A DNA stretch of 64,000 nucleotides, from NCBI RefSeq assembly GCF_000190575.1, contig NC_015164.1, forward strand, positions 2,930,001 to 2,994,000. The letters are read 5' to 3'. Under the pieces are notes generated by a model. It was not told the origin of the DNA, ran no database searches, and saw only the letters and a program-made list of their open reading frames with translations. Positions 47,203-55,479 of this stretch are shown here, in pieces; within the stretch, counting starts at the first letter, position 1, and each line of letters opens with the position of its first letter. The translations under genes were made by a program, and so were the position numbers. This stretch comes from Phocaeicola salanitronis DSM 18170 (GTDB lineage: Bacteria > Bacteroidota > Bacteroidia > Bacteroidales > Bacteroidaceae).

Positions 47203-48189
47203 ATGAGAAAAGTAATCATCATGTTTGCCCTCGCTATGGGCATCATAACTGCCAACGCGCAGGAGAATGTAACCGTTGAAACGACCAACGGAAGTGAACA
47301 ACCGACCTTGACGAAGGAGGTCTATCCGCAGAAGGAGGCGGACGGCGACCTATATCACGGGCTGTCACGCAAGCTGACCTTCGACCGCATGATACCGCCG
47401 CACGGTCTGGAAGTGACCTACGACAAGACCGTCCACGTCATTTTTCCGGCGGAGGTGCGCTATGTCGATTTAGGCTCGCCCGACCTGATTGCCGGGAAAG
47501 CCGACGGAGCGGAGAACATCATCCGTGTGAAGGCTACCGTAAGGAATTTTCCCAACGAAACGAATATGTCCGTCATCACGGAGGACGGCAGTTTCTACAC
47601 CTTCAACGTGAAGTACGCCGCCGAACCGCTGTTGCTCAACGTGGAGATGTGCGACTTCATCCATGACGGCAGCACGGTGAACCGCCCGAACAACGCGCAG
47701 GAAATCTATCTGAAAGAGCTGGGCAGCGAAAGCCCGATGCTGGTGCGCCTTATCATGAAGTCCATCCACAAACAGAACAAGCGCGAGGTGAAGCATATCG
47801 GCTGCAAGCGTTTCGGCATCCAATACCTGTTGAAAGGCATCTACACGCACAACGGCTTGCTTTATTTCCACACGGAGATAAAGAACCAGAGCAACGTGCC
47901 TTTCGATGTGGACTACATCACTTGGAAAATCGTGGACAAGAAGGTTGCGAAGCGTACTGCCGTGCAGGAGCAGATTATTCTGCCGCTCCGCGCGCAGAAC
48001 TACGCCACCCTCGTGCCGGGCAAAAAGAGCGAGCGCACGGTCTTCACGATGGCGAAGTTCACCATCCCCGATGACAAGTGCCTCGTGGTGGAATTGAACG
48101 AGAAGAACGGCGGCCGTCACCAGTCCTTCGTGATTGAGAACGAGGATTTGGTACGCGCGGGTACCATCAACGAACTTCAAGTACGCTGA
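47203..48189 (+). CDS. traN: VirB9-like conjugation protein TraN (DUF4138)
   Basis: 328 residues. Signal peptide (MRKVIIMFALAMGIITANA/QE), then two beta domains including KTVHVIFPAEVRYVDLGSP, the usual family marker. Probably the outer-membrane-associated channel partner of TraM. The start is preceded by CCACTAAAATCCAAAAGTA. Confidence 0.9.
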   Translation: MRKVIIMFALAMGIITANAQENVTVETTNGSEQPTLTKEVYPQKEADGDLYHGLSRKLTFDRMIPPHGLEVTYDKTVHVIFPAEVRYVDLGSPDLIAGKADGAENIIRVKATVRNFPNETNMSVITEDGSFYTFNVKYAAEPLLLNVEMCDFIHDGSTVNRPNNAQEIYLKELGSESPMLVRLIMKSIHKQNKREVKHIGCKRFGIQYLLKGIYTHNGLLYFHTEIKNQSNVPFDVDYITWKIVDKKVAKRTAVQEQIILPLRAQNYATLVPGKKSERTVFTMAKFTIPDDKCLVVELNEKNGGRHQSFVIENEDLVRAGTINELQVR

Positions 48190-48191
48190 CC

Positions 48192-48767
48192 ATGAGAAAG
48201 TACATCGCAATAATCATCGCGTCGCTTGCCCTTTTTACAGGGCAGGCGCACGCCCAGCGGTGTCTGCCGAAGATGCAGGGCATCGAGGTGAGGGCGGACA
48301 TGGCGGACGGCTTCAATCTCGGCGGCAAGGACGGCGGGTACAGCTTCGGGGCGGCTCTCTCCACCTACACGAAGAAGGGGAACAAGTGGGTGTTCGGTGG
48401 CGAATACCTGTTGAAGAACAATCCCTACAAGGACACCAAGATACCCGTGGCGCAGTTCACGGCGGAGGGCGGCTATTACTTCAAGATACTGTCGGACGCC
48501 CGAAAGATTGTTTTCGTCTATGCCGGGGCTTCGGCTCTCGCCGGATATGAGGCGGTAAATTGGGGGAAGAAGGTGCTGCATGACGGCTCCACGCTGCACG
48601 ACCGGGACGCCTTCATCTACGGCGGTGCGCTGACGCTCGATGTGGAGTGTTACGTGGCAGACCGTATCGCCCTGCTTGCCAACCTGCGGGAGCGTTGCCT
48701 TTGGGGTGGCGACACACGGAAGTTCCACACGCAGTTCGGGGTCGGTATCAAGTTCATCATCAACTGA
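48192..48767 (+). CDS. traO: Conjugation protein TraO
   Basis: 191 residues. Signal peptide (MRKYIAIIIASLALFTGQAHA/Q) and alternating hydrophobic strands with glycine and aromatic residues (GYSFGAALSTYTKKGNKWVF, RKFHTQFGVGIKFIIN) pointing to a small outer-membrane beta barrel. Two bases after traN. Function unknown beyond being part of the transfer set. Confidence 0.87.
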   Translation: MRKYIAIIIASLALFTGQAHAQRCLPKMQGIEVRADMADGFNLGGKDGGYSFGAALSTYTKKGNKWVFGGEYLLKNNPYKDTKIPVAQFTAEGGYYFKILSDARKIVFVYAGASALAGYEAVNWGKKVLHDGSTLHDRDAFIYGGALTLDVECYVADRIALLANLRERCLWGGDTRKFHTQFGVGIKFIIN

Positions 48768-48774
48768 CACGGGC

Positions 48775-49677
48775 ATGGAAAGGACGGAAATAGATGCTGT
48801 CAGAAGGATGCCGCTTGCGGATTTTCTCGCACGGCTGGGGCATGAGCCTGTCAGAAGGAGCGGTAACGAGCTGTGGTATCTTGCCCCGTACAGGGGCGAG
48901 CGCACATCCTCTTTCCGTGTGAACGTGGCGAAACAGCTCTGGTACGACTTCGGTTTGGGCAAGGGCGGCGACATCTTCACGCTTGCCGGGGAGTTTCTGC
49001 AAAGCGATGACTTCATGAAGCAAGCGAAGTTCATAGCGGAAGCCGCCAATATGACGGTTGCCGGATGGGAAAAGCCCGTCTATCTCTCGAAGCCGACCGA
49101 ATCCGTTTTTGAGGATGTGGAGGTCGCTCCGCTGCTCCGCTCACTGCTGACGGAGTATTTAGAGGAACGGGGCATCCCTTACGCCATCGCATCCCGTCAC
49201 TGCTGCCGCTTGAACTACGGTGTGCGTGGAAAACGGTATTTTGCCGTTGGCTTTCCGAACATGGCAGGTGGCTATGAAGTCAGAAGCCGATATTTCAAGG
49301 GTTGCATACCTCCGAAGTCTGTATCACTGGTAAAGGCGAATGACATCCCGGCTGACGAGTGCCTCGTGTTCGAGGGCTTCATGGACTTTCTCTCTGCCGT
49401 GACGCTTGGTGTAACCGGTAACGCTGACTGTCTTGTGCTGAACTCAGTCGCCAACGTGGAGAAGGCGGCGGGATTGCTGGACGGATACGGGCGCATCGGC
49501 TGCTTCCTCGACCGTGACGAAGCCGGACGGCGGACGCTTGCCGCACTTACCATGCGATACGGGGAACGTGTCACCGACCGTTCCTCCCTCTATGACGGTT
49601 GCAAGGACTTGAACGAGTACCTGCAACTGACAACGAAAAAACAGAAAAACAACCATCTAAAAATCGAAGAACAATGA
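48775..49677 (+). CDS. traP: Primase-like protein TraP (CHC2/Toprim type)
   Basis: 300 residues from ATG 48775. The N-terminal fold is that of CHC2 primase domains (WYLAPYRGERTSSFRVNV, LWYDFGLGKGGDIFTLAGEF) but the zinc-binding Cys/His residues are replaced (LAPY where CPFH is usual, DFGLG where CFGCG is usual). The Toprim part is complete: CLVFEGFMDFLSAV (catalytic Glu) and CFLDRDEAGRRT (DxD). May prime the transferred strand in the recipient. Ends overlapping traQ by 4 bases. Confidence 0.87.
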   Translation: MERTEIDAVRRMPLADFLARLGHEPVRRSGNELWYLAPYRGERTSSFRVNVAKQLWYDFGLGKGGDIFTLAGEFLQSDDFMKQAKFIAEAANMTVAGWEKPVYLSKPTESVFEDVEVAPLLRSLLTEYLEERGIPYAIASRHCCRLNYGVRGKRYFAVGFPNMAGGYEVRSRYFKGCIPPKSVSLVKANDIPADECLVFEGFMDFLSAVTLGVTGNADCLVLNSVANVEKAAGLLDGYGRIGCFLDRDEAGRRTLAALTMRYGERVTDRSSLYDGCKDLNEYLQLTTKKQKNNHLKIEEQ

Positions 49678-50177
49678 ACATACTGAACAACAGAAACAAG
49701 AGAACATCAATATTCAAGGCAGTGGCGTTATGCCTGATAGCCGCCATGTCATTCACCCTCGTGTCATGTGACGATGACATGGACATCCAGCAGTCCTATC
49801 CCTTCACGGTGGAGGTCATGCCCGTGCCGAACAAGGTAGTAAAGGGGCAGACAGTGGAAATCCGCTGTGAACTGAAAAAGGAGGGCGACTTTTCGGGTAC
49901 GCTCTATACCATCCGCTATTTCCAGTTCGAGGGGGAAGGCTCGCTCAAAATGGATAACGGCATCACCTTCCTGCCTAACGACCGCTACCTGCTGGAGAAC
50001 GAAAAATTCCGCCTGTACTACACGGCGGCGGGTGATGAGGCGCATAATTTCATCGTGGTGGTGGAGGATAACTTTAGCAACTCCTACGAACTGGAATTTG
50101 ACTTCAACAACAGGAATGTAAAGGACGACGATCTTACCATCGTTCCCATCGGCAACTTCAGCCCCTTGTTGAAATGA
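49674..50177 (+). CDS. traQ: Conjugation lipoprotein TraQ (DUF3872)
   Basis: 167 residues from ATG 49674 (ATGA overlap with the traP stop). Signal sequence ending SFTLVSC (lipobox Cys) then an immunoglobulin-like beta domain (YPFTVEVMPVPNKVVKGQTV, ELEFDFNNRN). Probably outer-membrane or periplasmic lipoprotein. Overlaps the lysozyme gene by 4 bases. Confidence 0.88.
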   Translation: MNILNNRNKRTSIFKAVALCLIAAMSFTLVSCDDDMDIQQSYPFTVEVMPVPNKVVKGQTVEIRCELKKEGDFSGTLYTIRYFQFEGEGSLKMDNGITFLPNDRYLLENEKFRLYYTAAGDEAHNFIVVVEDNFSNSYELEFDFNNRNVKDDDLTIVPIGNFSPLLK

Positions 50178-50701
50178 TGCGTGTATTCATGACAATGCTC
50201 TGTTCACTTCTGACGGTCTGTTCTGTGTCCGCGCAGATCAGCCGCCAAGAGGGAACGGACGGGCAGGCGGCAATCTACCGACTGCCGCTTATGGAACGTG
50301 CTTTTTTATGCTGCCGCTACTTTGAAGGCTGGCACTCAGAAAAACACTACCCATACGTCGGTTGGGGTCACAAACTTTTGCCAAACGAGAAGTATTCGGC
50401 ACGAACCATGACAAAACGGGATGCGGATGAACTTTTGCGGAAAGACCTGCGCAAATTTGTCGCCATGTTCCGTAAATTCGGGGTTGATTCGATTTTGCTT
50501 GGCACGTTAGCTTACAATGTGGGACCGGCGAAGCTGTTAGGCAGCAAAACAATCCCCAAAAGCACCTTAATCAAGAAGCTGGAAGCTGGTGACAGGAACA
50601 TCTACCGTGAGTATATAGCCTTCTGCAACTACAAAGGAAAACGCCACGCCATGCTGCTCAAACGGAGAAAGGCGGAGTTTGCGCTGTTGTATATCCCATA
50701 A
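50174..50701 (+). CDS. Lysozyme-like muramidase of the tra operon
   Basis: 175 residues. Signal peptide (MMRVFMTMLCSLLTVCSVSA/Q) and a GH24-type core: FEGWHSEKHYPYVGWGHKLL (catalytic Glu about residue 54), TLAYNVGPAKLLGSK. Opens peptidoglycan for the conjugation channel, like VirB1-type enzymes. Last gene of the tra operon, followed by a strong terminator. Confidence 0.88.
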   Translation: MMRVFMTMLCSLLTVCSVSAQISRQEGTDGQAAIYRLPLMERAFLCCRYFEGWHSEKHYPYVGWGHKLLPNEKYSARTMTKRDADELLRKDLRKFVAMFRKFGVDSILLGTLAYNVGPAKLLGSKTIPKSTLIKKLEAGDRNIYREYIAFCNYKGKRHAMLLKRRKAEFALLYIP

Positions 50702-50720
50702 AAGGACTGACAAAACTGGC

Positions 50721-50755
50721 AAAAGACGTGCCATATTTAACTTGGCACGTCTTTT
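50721..50755 (+). terminator. Terminator of the tra operon
   Basis: Perfect 12-bp stem AAAAGACGTGCC (50721-50732) / GGCACGTCTTTT (50744-50755) with an 11-base loop, 20 bases after the lysozyme stop. Confidence 0.95.
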
Positions 50756-50926
50756 GCTCTATCACTTGATAGATTATCGTAGGATTTTCTCGTTAATTGA
50801 CATCGTTGAGCCATTTTTGCCTATCGGTTTCCAAATAACACTTCAAGTTGTAAGTGTTGTGAGAGCAATACAAAACATAGTTATTAACCATAAAAAGTAT
50901 AGCGAAATTATGAAGAAAGTATTTAG
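50756..50926 (+). promoter_or_regulatory. Former upstream region of ermF, separated from it by the IS
   Basis: Contains a hairpin AACACTT/AAGTGTT (50836-50857) and an ATG at 50910 that opens MKKVF and is then cut by the IS at 50927. With the IS and one target copy removed, the frame continues in phase through 17 more codons (R-K-I-Q-K-G-T...) into the ermF ATG. A 13-bp sequence TTTCTCGTTAATT (50786-50798) recurs at 55507-55519. Confidence 0.55.
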
Positions 50927-52520
50927 CCTTAAATCCGCAACTCCATTCCCGAAGTGCTACCTACATAAAGAGAAATGGACTTTTGATTCGTAAGATAACC
51001 ATTAAGTCCTCGCGTCCGTTTCAATGCGCATACCATCCCCTTACCCCATAAAGCGACTTGAGGCAATACGCAATCAGTGGCCATCAAGTGATGTAAATCA
51101 TCCGGAAGAAGTTTTGAAGGCTTCTGCATATGCATGGTTGTCGGTGTAGATATTCAGCACACATTGCCTTGCGGTCTTAATCCACTTGGCAGGTACTGAA
51201 ATGAATTTGAAGACAAACGTCTTGATACGGCTGGTTTCCTTGAGCCCGAACTTCTTCACTTCAATCCTTTGCATGATGGCCTTGTAGAAATTGCGTATCA
51301 GTGCCGTCAGGAGCAGGAACACGGTATTTTCCGCCATGAAGGATTTAGGCAGTCTGTCCCATCCAAACCCATTGTTCATGTCATCAAAGACGCGTTCCTT
51401 GCCACCGCGCATGTTATAGAACTCCACGATGTCCCTCATGGATGATTCGTAATCGTTGGTCAGGATGCAGCGGTATGTATATTCCCCCTCCCACAGGTCC
51501 GGTCCACTGCCCATGCGTCTCTGTCTCTGGATTACCAGGCGATACGGTTTGCCCTTCCACTTCTCAACGAGAATGGAGTTCAACTCAAACACGATGCCGT
51601 TTATCTCTTCCTTCTTCCACCCTCTGAGCGCGAAGATGTCATCATAGAGCGAGCAGCAGCGGTTGGCGCGTATGTAGAATGTCCTGCAATGCTTCCTGAC
51701 CTCATCCACAATGTCTTCAGAGCATGAGCCGCAGTCGGCCCTGAAGCGTTTGACTGTCAGCTTCTTCTCTTCAAGTCTCTCCAAAATCCTCTTTAGCGTG
51801 TCCTTCTGGTGAAAGCGTACATTGGTGTTGCCGTCGCTGTTCTCTATGCCGACAATCATGTCGCCGATAACGGCCACACCGGACCTGTAACCAAGAAATT
51901 TCTTGTACGTGGGCTTTGCATCGTACTTCTCCGCCTCAATGAACTGGTGGTCAAAGTCAACGTCATACTCCCCGCCCTCTTTCAACTGCCCTGTGGACAA
52001 CAGGCAATTCAGGAGCAATGTGTTGAGTGTGTCTGCCGTATTGAAATCATAGGACTTTCCGGCATCAGACGTGTATGAGATGTTTTCCCGGGTCAGTTCG
52101 TTTATTGCCCTAAGGATGGTGTCGGCGCTACAGGTGCGGAGTGTGGGGTGAAGGGAAAGATGACTCATTAAGTGGGCGGTGACATCCTCAACGCAAGAAC
52201 CGCCGCAGAAGTAAACGCATAGGAGGGAGCGGATGATTTCGCTGTATTGATAACCATAGAGTTTGCATCTCAACCCAAGTGTTGAGTCAATTGTAGAGGA
52301 GAGAAGGGAGGTAAATTGCTCCATGATTGGAAATATGCCTCCAAAAGGAGTGAGTCTTTCGGATTTTATTGCTACCTTTGCCATGCCTGTTGCGGTTTTC
52401 TTTGTCTTTGGATTCGCAACACTAAGGTAAGTGAAAACGCTGACATGGCAAAAACCTGGGCAACAAAATGTTGCTCAGGAACTTATAAAAATAATTATCA
52501 ATTATGTTGCGGAATTAAGG
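50927..52520 (-). mobile_element. IS1380-family insertion sequence (1594 bp)
   Basis: Ends are CCTTAAATCCGCAAC (50927-50941) and GTTGCGGAATTAAGG (52506-52520), inverted repeats matching at 14 of 15 positions, flanked by the TTTAG duplication. One transposase gene on the minus strand. Size and ends fit the Bacteroides group that includes IS942/IS612-IS614, known for driving cfiA and other resistance genes from outward promoters. A TACCTTTG (52373-52380) on the plus strand could serve as the -7 of an outward promoter toward ermF. Confidence 0.93.
51098..52384 (-). CDS. IS1380-family transposase
   Basis: 428 residues (MAKVAIKSERLTPFGGIFPI). DDE transposase: YDVDFDHQFIEAEKY (first Asp region, ~140-155), RFRADCGSCSEDI (second Asp), and a C-terminal FDDMNNGFGWDRLPKSFM (Glu/Asp region) followed by the FLLLTALIRNFYKAIM helix of the family. 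Appears intact. Lies antisense to ermF, with its start 191 bases from the ermF start. Confidence 0.93.
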   Translation of the reverse strand: MAKVAIKSERLTPFGGIFPIMEQFTSLLSSTIDSTLGLRCKLYGYQYSEIIRSLLCVYFCGGSCVEDVTAHLMSHLSLHPTLRTCSADTILRAINELTRENISYTSDAGKSYDFNTADTLNTLLLNCLLSTGQLKEGGEYDVDFDHQFIEAEKYDAKPTYKKFLGYRSGVAVIGDMIVGIENSDGNTNVRFHQKDTLKRILERLEEKKLTVKRFRADCGSCSEDIVDEVRKHCRTFYIRANRCCSLYDDIFALRGWKKEEINGIVFELNSILVEKWKGKPYRLVIQRQRRMGSGPDLWEGEYTYRCILTNDYESSMRDIVEFYNMRGGKERVFDDMNNGFGWDRLPKSFMAENTVFLLLTALIRNFYKAIMQRIEVKKFGLKETSRIKTFVFKFISVPAKWIKTARQCVLNIYTDNHAYAEAFKTSSG

Positions 52521-52574
52521 TTTAGGAAAATTCAGAAAGGAACAATTCAAGTATTCACCTGTAAGAAGTTACTA

Positions 52575-53375
52575 ATGACAAAAAAGAAATTGCCCGTTCG
52601 TTTTACGGGTCAGCACTTTACTATTGATAAAGTGCTAATAAAAGATGCAATAAGACAAGCAAATATAAGTAATCAGGATACGGTTTTAGATATTGGGGCA
52701 GGCAAGGGGTTTCTTACTGTTCATTTATTAAAAATCGCCAACAATGTTGTTGCTATTGAAAACGACACAGCTTTGGTTGAACATTTACGAAAATTATTTT
52801 CTGATGCCCGAAATGTTCAAGTTGTCGGTTGTGATTTTAGGAATTTTGCAGTTCCGAAATTTCCTTTCAAAGTGGTGTCAAATATTCCTTATGGCATTAC
52901 TTCCGATATTTTCAAAATCCTGATGTTTGAGAGTCTTGGAAATTTTCTGGGAGGTTCCATTGTCCTTCAGTTAGAACCTACACAAAAGTTATTTTCGAGG
53001 AAGCTTTACAATCCATATACCGTTTTCTATCATACTTTTTTTGATTTGAAACTTGTCTATGAGGTAGGTCCTGAAAGTTTCTTTCCACCGCCAACTGTCA
53101 AATCAGCCCTGTTAAACATTAAAAGAAAACAGTTATTTTTTGATTTTAAGTTTAAAGCCAAATACTTAGCATTTATTTCCTGTCTGTTAGAGAAACCTGA
53201 TTTATCTGTAAAAACAGCTTTAAAGTCGATTTTCAGGAAAAGTCAGGTCAGGTCAATTTCGGAAAAATTCGGTTTAAACCTTAATGCTCAAATTGTTTGT
53301 TTGTCTCCAAGTCAATGGGTAAACTGTTTTTTGGAAATGCTGGAAGTTGTCCCTGAAAAATTTCATCCTTCGTAG
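52575..53375 (+). CDS. ermF: 23S rRNA (adenine-N6) dimethyltransferase ErmF
   Basis: 266 residues from ATG 52575 (MTKKKLPVRFTGQHFTIDKV), the length of ErmF. Dimethylates A2058 of 23S rRNA, giving macrolide-lincosamide-streptogramin B resistance. S-adenosylmethionine site VLDIGAGKGFLT (~36-47) and catalytic NIPYG (~99-103) are intact. The frame stays open upstream into the IS end (to a GTG at 52431), and before IS insertion it probably joined the short MKKVF frame. Expression now likely depends on the IS end. AT-rich compared with the tra genes. Confidence 0.97.
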   Translation: MTKKKLPVRFTGQHFTIDKVLIKDAIRQANISNQDTVLDIGAGKGFLTVHLLKIANNVVAIENDTALVEHLRKLFSDARNVQVVGCDFRNFAVPKFPFKVVSNIPYGITSDIFKILMFESLGNFLGGSIVLQLEPTQKLFSRKLYNPYTVFYHTFFDLKLVYEVGPESFFPPPTVKSALLNIKRKQLFFDFKFKAKYLAFISCLLEKPDLSVKTALKSIFRKSQVRSISEKFGLNLNAQIVCLSPSQWVNCFLEMLEVVPEKFHPS

Positions 53376-53433
53376 TTCAAAGTCGGGTGGTTGTCAAGAT
53401 GATTTTTCTGGTTTGGTGTCGTCTTTTAAGCTG

Positions 53434-53561
53434 CCGCATAACGAAAAATGGTAGCCGTAGTTGCCGGATTTACAGCACTTTCGTATCAATTTAGCACTTC
53501 GGTTCGTTAAAAGCACCAAAGTATCAAGTTGGCACGAAAGCCGGCAATTATCGGCTACCAT
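53434..53561. repeat. attC-like imperfect inverted repeat, interrupted by the group II intron
   Basis: The arm ATGGTAGCCGTAGTTGCCGG (53448-53467) pairs with CCGGCAATTATCGGCTACCAT (53541-53561), leaving a ~73-base structured loop. The outermost 8 bases CCGCATAA (53434-53441) have their partner TTATGCGG only after the intron, where T63 of the 5' exon and TATGCGG (55480-55486) of the 3' exon would join on splicing or in the pre-insertion DNA. The form resembles an integron cassette recombination site; equivalence is not proved. Confidence 0.6.
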
Positions 53562-53563
53562 AT

Positions 53564-55479
53564 GTGTGTGCCCTGCATATGCAGGACACACCCCGAAAGC
53601 TTTTCAAATAGTTCAAAAATACAAATTTAGTTTTACGAACCAAGTTTTCGGGGTGTTATTTTTCCAGAGGGTGCAAGTCCCTTACGAGCGGATTGAAACC
53701 CCGAATCGTTAGCAAGCTGCAAGGTGGTTTATCGTGAGGTATGCACTGAAGGAAGCAGAACTGCAAAAGTCTGTACCGACGAACAGAAAGTACATAAGAG
53801 GCATAACAATAAGGATGAGTATCCACAGCAATACGAAGTCCAAAACAGTGTTCTGAACATGCTATTAAATCAGATTATTGTTATGTAGATGTACCGGCGA
53901 TAGACGGAAGGAAAAAGCATTTACCAGGGGAGGTCTTGGCGATTACGAGTTAATCAATCCAAGAAGTCAGCAGAGGTCATAGTACTTGAGGGCAAACGAG
54001 GTGCGAATAGATACCGCATAGGTCTCACAAACAAGGAAGGACTGAACGTAAAGAGGTTTTCAATAGGTAACGGAACACATAGTAGCCCTACTTAACGAAA
54101 ACAGGTTAAAAACAACTAAAATGATAACAAGAGTAGTACATCCGTTTAATCTTCAAAGAGCATTGGAACACGTGATTGCCAATAAAGGTAGTGCGGGTGT
54201 TGATGGTGTTTCTATAAGAGAGCTCCGCAAGGTGTTTTCTGAAAAGAAACTACAACTGATTGAAGCAATCAAACAAGGCAACTATCAAGTACAACCCATT
54301 TTAGGTATTGAAATTCCGAAAGGAAATGGGAAAACTCGATTATTGGGTGTTCCCACCACTACAGAACGTGTGTTGCAACAAGCCTTAGCACAAACTATTG
54401 CACCACTTTTTGAGCCCGAATTTAGTAATTACAGCTATGGATTTAGACCTCACAAGAATGCCCGACAAGCCGTTGGACAATCTCGGGATTACATCCATTC
54501 AGGATTAAACCACATTGTGGATATTGACCTGAAAAACTTCTTTGATGAAGTTGACCACTGTTTATTACTGAATTTAATCTATCAAAAAGTGAAATGCAAA
54601 GCTACCATGCAACTCATACGCAAATGGCTCAGAGCACCTATTAAAATCAACGGAAAGCTACGAAAGAGAAGAAAAGGCGTTCCGCAAGGAAGCCCTTTAA
54701 GTCCATTATTGTCGAACATTTTACTACATCAACTGGATAAGGAAATGACTCGAAGAGGACACAAATTTGTACGTTATGCGGATGATTTTAGTATTTATTG
54801 CAAAAGCCACAATCAAGCCAAGGCAACAAGAGTGGTAATTGAAAAGTTTTTGAAAAACAAACTCAAATTAACTATAAATGAAGAAAAGAGTGGTATCAGA
54901 AAACCAATCCACTTCACAATTTTGGGTTTCGGATTCGTACCTACGTACGAGAAAGGAAGTAAAAATCAATACCAACTTATTGTATCGGAAAAAGCATGGA
55001 AGAAACTAAAAGAACGACTTAAAACAATCACCCGAAAAACCACACCAGCCACATTTGAAGAGCGTATTGCCAAGATAAAAGAAGTGCAACGCGGATGGTT
55101 GAACTATTTCCAAGGCACGAGTATTTTGGGCAAATTACGAGATTTAGATGGTTGGCTTCGCAACCGACTGCGCTATTGCATTTGTCATCATTGGAAAAAA
55201 CCCGAAAGGAAAAGGAAAAACCTGATTCGATTAGGTGTAGACCAAGACCATGCCTACGCTTGGAGCAGAACACGGAAAGGCGGTTGGGCAATAGCACAAA
55301 GTCCTATTCTAGGCACTACCATTACTTTACAACGCTTGAAGAAAAGAGGATATGTTTCCTTAACTGAATTACATTTACAACTTAACCCATCTCTTTGCGA
55401 ACCGCCGAGTACGTGACCCGTACGCTCGGTGGTGTGAGAGGCGCACTCCGTCAGTTACTGGCGGAGCCGTCTACTCGAT
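53564..55479 (+). mobile_element. Group II intron with maturase (about 1.9 kb)
   Basis: 5' end GTGTG (53564, consensus GUGYG), 3' end CTACTCGAT (ends AT, consensus AY). Domain I region includes the GGGTGCAAGTCCC loop (53668-53680). Domain V-like hairpin GAACCGCCGAGTACG... with GGTGGTGTGAG at 55398-55438, then a domain VI-like stem CTCCGTCAG/CTGGCGGAG (55446-55466). An intact reverse transcriptase ORF lies inside. Exact ends rest on consensus and on restoring the broken repeat outside. Confidence 0.85.
54121..55416 (+). CDS. ltrA: Group II intron reverse transcriptase/maturase
   Basis: 431 residues. Reverse transcriptase blocks: NKGSAGVDGVSI, IPKGNGKTRLLGVP, FSNYSYGFRPHKNARQA, DIDLKNFFDEVDH, GVPQGSPLSPLLSNI and the active site FVRYADDFSIYC (YADD ~224-227). 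The maturase X domain follows (KRLKT... to LNYFQGTSILGKLRDLDGWL). No HNH endonuclease domain is present, as in bacterial class C/D introns. The stop codon lies inside the domain V sequence, so the ORF runs further 3' than usual. Confidence 0.93.
   Translation: MITRVVHPFNLQRALEHVIANKGSAGVDGVSIRELRKVFSEKKLQLIEAIKQGNYQVQPILGIEIPKGNGKTRLLGVPTTTERVLQQALAQTIAPLFEPEFSNYSYGFRPHKNARQAVGQSRDYIHSGLNHIVDIDLKNFFDEVDHCLLLNLIYQKVKCKATMQLIRKWLRAPIKINGKLRKRRKGVPQGSPLSPLLSNILLHQLDKEMTRRGHKFVRYADDFSIYCKSHNQAKATRVVIEKFLKNKLKLTINEEKSGIRKPIHFTILGFGFVPTYEKGSKNQYQLIVSEKAWKKLKERLKTITRKTTPATFEERIAKIKEVQRGWLNYFQGTSILGKLRDLDGWLRNRLRYCICHHWKKPERKRKNLIRLGVDQDHAYAWSRTRKGGWAIAQSPILGTTITLQRLKKRGYVSLTELHLQLNPSLCEPPST

Larger units (their letters stand above)
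50922..52525. repeat. 5-bp target-site duplication flanking the IS
   Basis: TTTAG occurs directly on both sides of the insertion sequence (50922-50926 and 52521-52525), as expected for an IS1380-family transposition event. Confidence 0.9.
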
